Shown here piece by piece: positions 5,058-5,063 of a DNA stretch of 5,063 nucleotides (positions are counted from its first letter, which is position 1; each line of letters begins with the position of its first letter). A model generated the notes under the pieces. It saw nothing but the letters and a program-made list of their open reading frames with translations. It ran no database searches and was not told where the DNA came from. Origin of the DNA: an archaeon (GTDB lineage: Archaea > Thermoproteota > Nitrososphaeria > Conexivisphaerales > UBA164); assembly GCA_021798095.1 (NCBI GenBank), contig JAJZYL010000090.1, positions 1 through 5,063 of the forward strand, in the 5' to 3' direction. Made by a program: the position numbers and the translations under genes.

Positions 5058-5063
5058 ATGTTT
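5058..5063 (+). CDS. Possible start of a leaderless gene continuing past the window
   Basis: Only ATG TTT is visible. The call rests entirely on its distance from the TATA box at 5024-5033. No product can be suggested. Confidence 0.3.

Overview
The window reads as archaeal and extrachromosomal or integrated in character (a plasmid or integrative element) rather than core chromosome. The archaeal signs are TATA boxes of the TTTATAAA type placed about 25-35 nt ahead of start codons, little or no 5' leader on first genes, and Shine-Dalgarno sites on internal operon genes. The element signs are two divergently transcribed ribbon-helix-helix (RHH) regulators, a divergent AAA+ ATPase of the MCM/BrxL-like branch, a decayed ParB-like gene, a HEPN-domain gene and direct repeats. 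I cannot name the species.

Left part (1-2309, minus strand): a tight three-gene operon. It starts with an 85-residue RHH protein (2309-2052). A 72-residue protein with a Cys/His cluster follows through an ATGA overlap (2055-1837), and then a large AAA+ protein through an 8-bp overlap. The AAA+ gene is open from 1844 to the window edge (614 codons and continuing). It carries an FG-repeat patch made of short DNA tandem repeats near the edge.

Middle (2310-3351): a compact bidirectional promoter (2310-2369). One near-palindromic TATA box lies midway between two GTACGTAC palindromes, with a third partial copy next to the minus-strand start. Rightward lies a 231-residue protein with an N-terminal RHH domain and a long helical C-terminal region (2370-3065, TTG start). 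A 9-bp-stem hairpin sits directly on its stop codon. The gene-free stretch 3066-3351 holds that hairpin, one copy of a 31-bp direct repeat (3138-3168) and weak A/T promoter candidates; nothing else is evident there.

Right part (3352-5063): a plus-strand gene for a 348-residue protein with an Apea-like HEPN domain (putative RNase, likely defence or toxin cargo). It converges on a minus-strand ParB-like pseudogene (4446-4862) made of two tandem, diverged copies of the same segment with at least two reading-frame breaks. The second 31-bp repeat copy (4877-4907) follows, so the HEPN gene and ParB remnant together are bracketed by direct repeats. At the extreme right a TATA box 29 nt ahead of an ATG at 5058 suggests a further plus-strand gene leaving the window.

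Working model (inference): the RHH pair controls its own divergent promoter and thereby the copy number or expression of the AAA+ gene, a candidate replication helicase. The HEPN gene and ParB remnant are accessory cargo that was gained or rearranged between the repeats.
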